NCBI GenBank assembly: GCA_910588795.1
Contig: CAJURI010000038.1
Location: forward strand, 1 to 24,786
DNA length: 24,786 bases
Direction of reading: 5' to 3'
DNA from: an uncultured Duncaniella sp.
GTDB lineage: Bacteria > Bacteroidota > Bacteroidia > Bacteroidales > Muribaculaceae
How positions within the stretch are numbered: the first letter of the stretch is position 1; each line of letters begins with the position of its first letter. A program made the position numbers and the translations under genes. The notes beneath the pieces were generated by a model. The model was given only the letters and a program-made list of their open reading frames with translations. It was not told the DNA's origin and did not search any database. This document shows positions 23,155 to 24,786 of this stretch, in pieces.

Positions 23155-24597
23155 CTAATTTCGATTTTTTAGGTATTGGTTTTTCTCCCATTTCGCCATC
23201 ACATGTCCCATCCACCACCAGAGTGTCACCAAAGCGACAGCGAATGCAAGGAAATCGGATGCAGCCATCGAGGCCCACACACCGTCCACACCCCACCACC
23301 GAGGCATGATGATAAGGAATGGTATGAGGAACAGCAACTGGCGTGTGAGCGAGAGGAATATCGAAAGCTTAGGCTTTCCCACACTCTGGAAAAAGTTCTG
23401 TATCACGATCTGACATCCGACTACGGGGTATACCATGAAGTATATTCTGAATCCTTCGCGCGACAGTGCTATGAGAGTCTCATCGGTTGTGAACAGCCGG
23501 CTTATCGTGTCGGGCAGGCCTTCGCTGACGGTCCATCCCAAAGCGGTTATGGCAATGCCTATCCATATTCCTGTCCGCAGAGTCTTTTTCACCCTGCCGA
23601 ACTGTCCTGCGCCCATGTTGTATCCGAGAATCGGCTGCATGCCCTGAGTCACACCGAATACTACCATTACGAAGAACATAGTGGTGCGGTTGATTATTCC
23701 GTAAGCTCCGACGCAAAGATTGCCTTGCTCACCCCCGTAGTCAAGGAGTGCCCTGTTGATGAATATCACGACAACGCACGCGCATACGTTCATGAGAAAA
23801 GGTGAAAGCCCTATGGCATATATCCTCCGCACGATTGTGCCTGAAAGCCACCGGTTGCCCCATTTGAAATGTATCGACGATCTGTCGGAAAGGAAATGGG
23901 ACAGTACCCACAGGAATGCAACGAATTGTCCCGCCACTGTGGCCCATGCGGCACCTTGGATGCCCCATTTCAGTTTAAAGATGAACAGGGGGGCGAGTAT
24001 TATGTTGACGATGACTGAAATCAAGGCCGAAATCATAGCCTTTCTGGGATATCCGGTGGCTCTCATAAGGTTGTTGAGCCCTATGAAGACGAAAGCCACC
24101 GGTGTGCCCCACAGGATTACTTTCATGAATTCGCGTGCGTAGGCCACAGTGTCGGCTGTCGCTCCGAAGAAGAACAATATCGGGTCGAGGAACAACAGTG
24201 TCAGTCCACCGATTATCGCTGAGTGAATGAGGCACAGCACCAACACATTGTTTACCACGTCGGTCGCTCTGCCATAGTTTTTTTGTCCGAGAAAAATAGA
24301 TGTTATAGTGGCACCCCCGGCAGATATCATCATGCAGAAAGCGGCCACAAGGTTCATGAGCGGGAATGTTATGGCGAGACCGGCTATTGCCATAGGACCA
24401 ACTCCACGGCCTATGAATATGCTGTCGACAATATTGTAAAGGGATGTTGCAACGCTCGCAATTATAGCCGGCACGGAGTATTGGGCAAGCAGCCGGCCAA
24501 TGGATTTCTGACCGAGATCTTCGGTGGACAGGCTTGCCGAGTCAGTTGCGGACAATGCTGTGTGGGGGTCTTTGTTGCCGTCAATTCTAATGTTCAT
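23155..24597 (-). CDS. MATE-family multidrug/metabolite efflux transporter
   Basis: A 480-residue inner-membrane protein with about 12 hydrophobic segments in two MatE repeats. The first begins at about residue 32 (IGRLLAQYSVPAIIASVATS, then LYNIVDSIFIGRGVGPMAIAGLA) and the second at about 255 (YAIGLSPFLMNVCACVVVIF, then GVTQGMQPILGYNMGAGQFG). MATE proteins export cationic drugs or metabolites in exchange for Na+ or H+. The 30-residue N-terminal tail before the first helix is hydrophilic and slightly longer than usual. The start ATG at 24597 is the first in frame before the conserved part. The gene precedes the FAD dehydrogenase by 10 nt. Confidence 0.92.
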   Translation of the reverse strand: MNIRIDGNKDPHTALSATDSASLSTEDLGQKSIGRLLAQYSVPAIIASVATSLYNIVDSIFIGRGVGPMAIAGLAITFPLMNLVAAFCMMISAGGATITSIFLGQKNYGRATDVVNNVLVLCLIHSAIIGGLTLLFLDPILFFFGATADTVAYAREFMKVILWGTPVAFVFIGLNNLMRATGYPRKAMISALISVIVNIILAPLFIFKLKWGIQGAAWATVAGQFVAFLWVLSHFLSDRSSIHFKWGNRWLSGTIVRRIYAIGLSPFLMNVCACVVVIFINRALLDYGGEQGNLCVGAYGIINRTTMFFVMVVFGVTQGMQPILGYNMGAGQFGRVKKTLRTGIWIGIAITALGWTVSEGLPDTISRLFTTDETLIALSREGFRIYFMVYPVVGCQIVIQNFFQSVGKPKLSIFLSLTRQLLFLIPFLIIMPRWWGVDGVWASMAASDFLAFAVALVTLWWWMGHVMAKWEKNQYLKNRN

Positions 24598-24650
24598 TCA
24601 CTTGCTTGCCTATTAGTTGAAACGCCGGGGATATCGGTAGAAACTGGATG

Positions 24651-24658
24651 CAAAGGTA
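24651..24658 (-). promoter_or_regulatory. -7 element of the MATE/FAD dehydrogenase operon
   Basis: TACCTTTG on the minus strand matches TAnnTTTG exactly, 54 nt before the MATE start codon. No TTTG is found at 19-23 nt upstream. The remaining bases to the window end (24659-24786) are A/T rich with no gene seen. Confidence 0.5.
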
Positions 24659-24786
24659 CTCAAAATTCCCGATACATGTCTTAAATATAACAAAATCATA
24701 CGCGTGAAAAGTTCAAAATATACGGTATGAGTCCTGACTTTGACATTTTTCGAACAAGTTTCCCGGACGGATATTGATAATCAGCG

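Overview
The window looks like a chromosomal segment from a Bacteroidales bacterium, most likely Muribaculaceae or a close relative (inference, no database search). Evidence: several genes are preceded by the Bacteroidota sigma-ABfr type promoter (TAnnTTTG at -7, often TTTG about 19-20 nt upstream) instead of -35/-10 boxes; there is a surface-type lipoprotein with an acidic +2 region, a Bacteroides-type tyrosine recombinase with an Arm-DNA-binding N-terminus, and a paired MlaE/MlaF.

Left edge (1-1760): a minus-strand operon with a RelE/HigB-like toxin, a small XRE-type helix-turn-helix protein (4-nt ATGA overlap) and, 2 nt further on, an EcoRI-family adenine methyltransferase running off the window. 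A perfect inverted repeat sits at the operon promoter. 1915-2830: a small lipoprotein gene preceded by an unusually structured non-coding stretch with two mutually exclusive stems, then an ADP-ribosylglycohydrolase gene. 3621-4030: a shared terminator, an initiator tRNA-fMet and another terminator.

4090-9785 (minus): a periplasmic M16 zinc protease, an orphan tyrosine recombinase and a MINPP-like histidine phosphatase. 9850-11353 (plus): a TPR protein and a secreted PL10-type pectate lyase broken by one extra G in a G7 run. 11376-15082 (minus): a housekeeping operon hisS-mlaE-mlaF-TrmH-family rRNA methyltransferase, divergent from nfo (endonuclease IV).

16174-21449 (plus): a GPH/SLC45-like sugar MFS transporter with a C8 tract next to its promoter, a terminator lying inside a small inverted-repeat-bounded (MITE-like) segment, then a three-gene membrane operon: flippase-like LPG-synthase TM protein, NfeD membrane protease, and an unrecognised four-TM protein whose start overlaps the nfeD stop. 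A 19-bp hairpin separates this from a convergent minus-strand pair, a MATE transporter followed by a COG2509-type FAD dehydrogenase.

Most of the window is ordinary core genome. The parts most likely to repay attention are the toxin/HTH/methyltransferase operon, the structured leader at 2399-2632, the G7 frameshift, the 17521-17713 element and the NfeD-coupled unknown membrane protein. No CRISPR array, rRNA or complete IS was seen.
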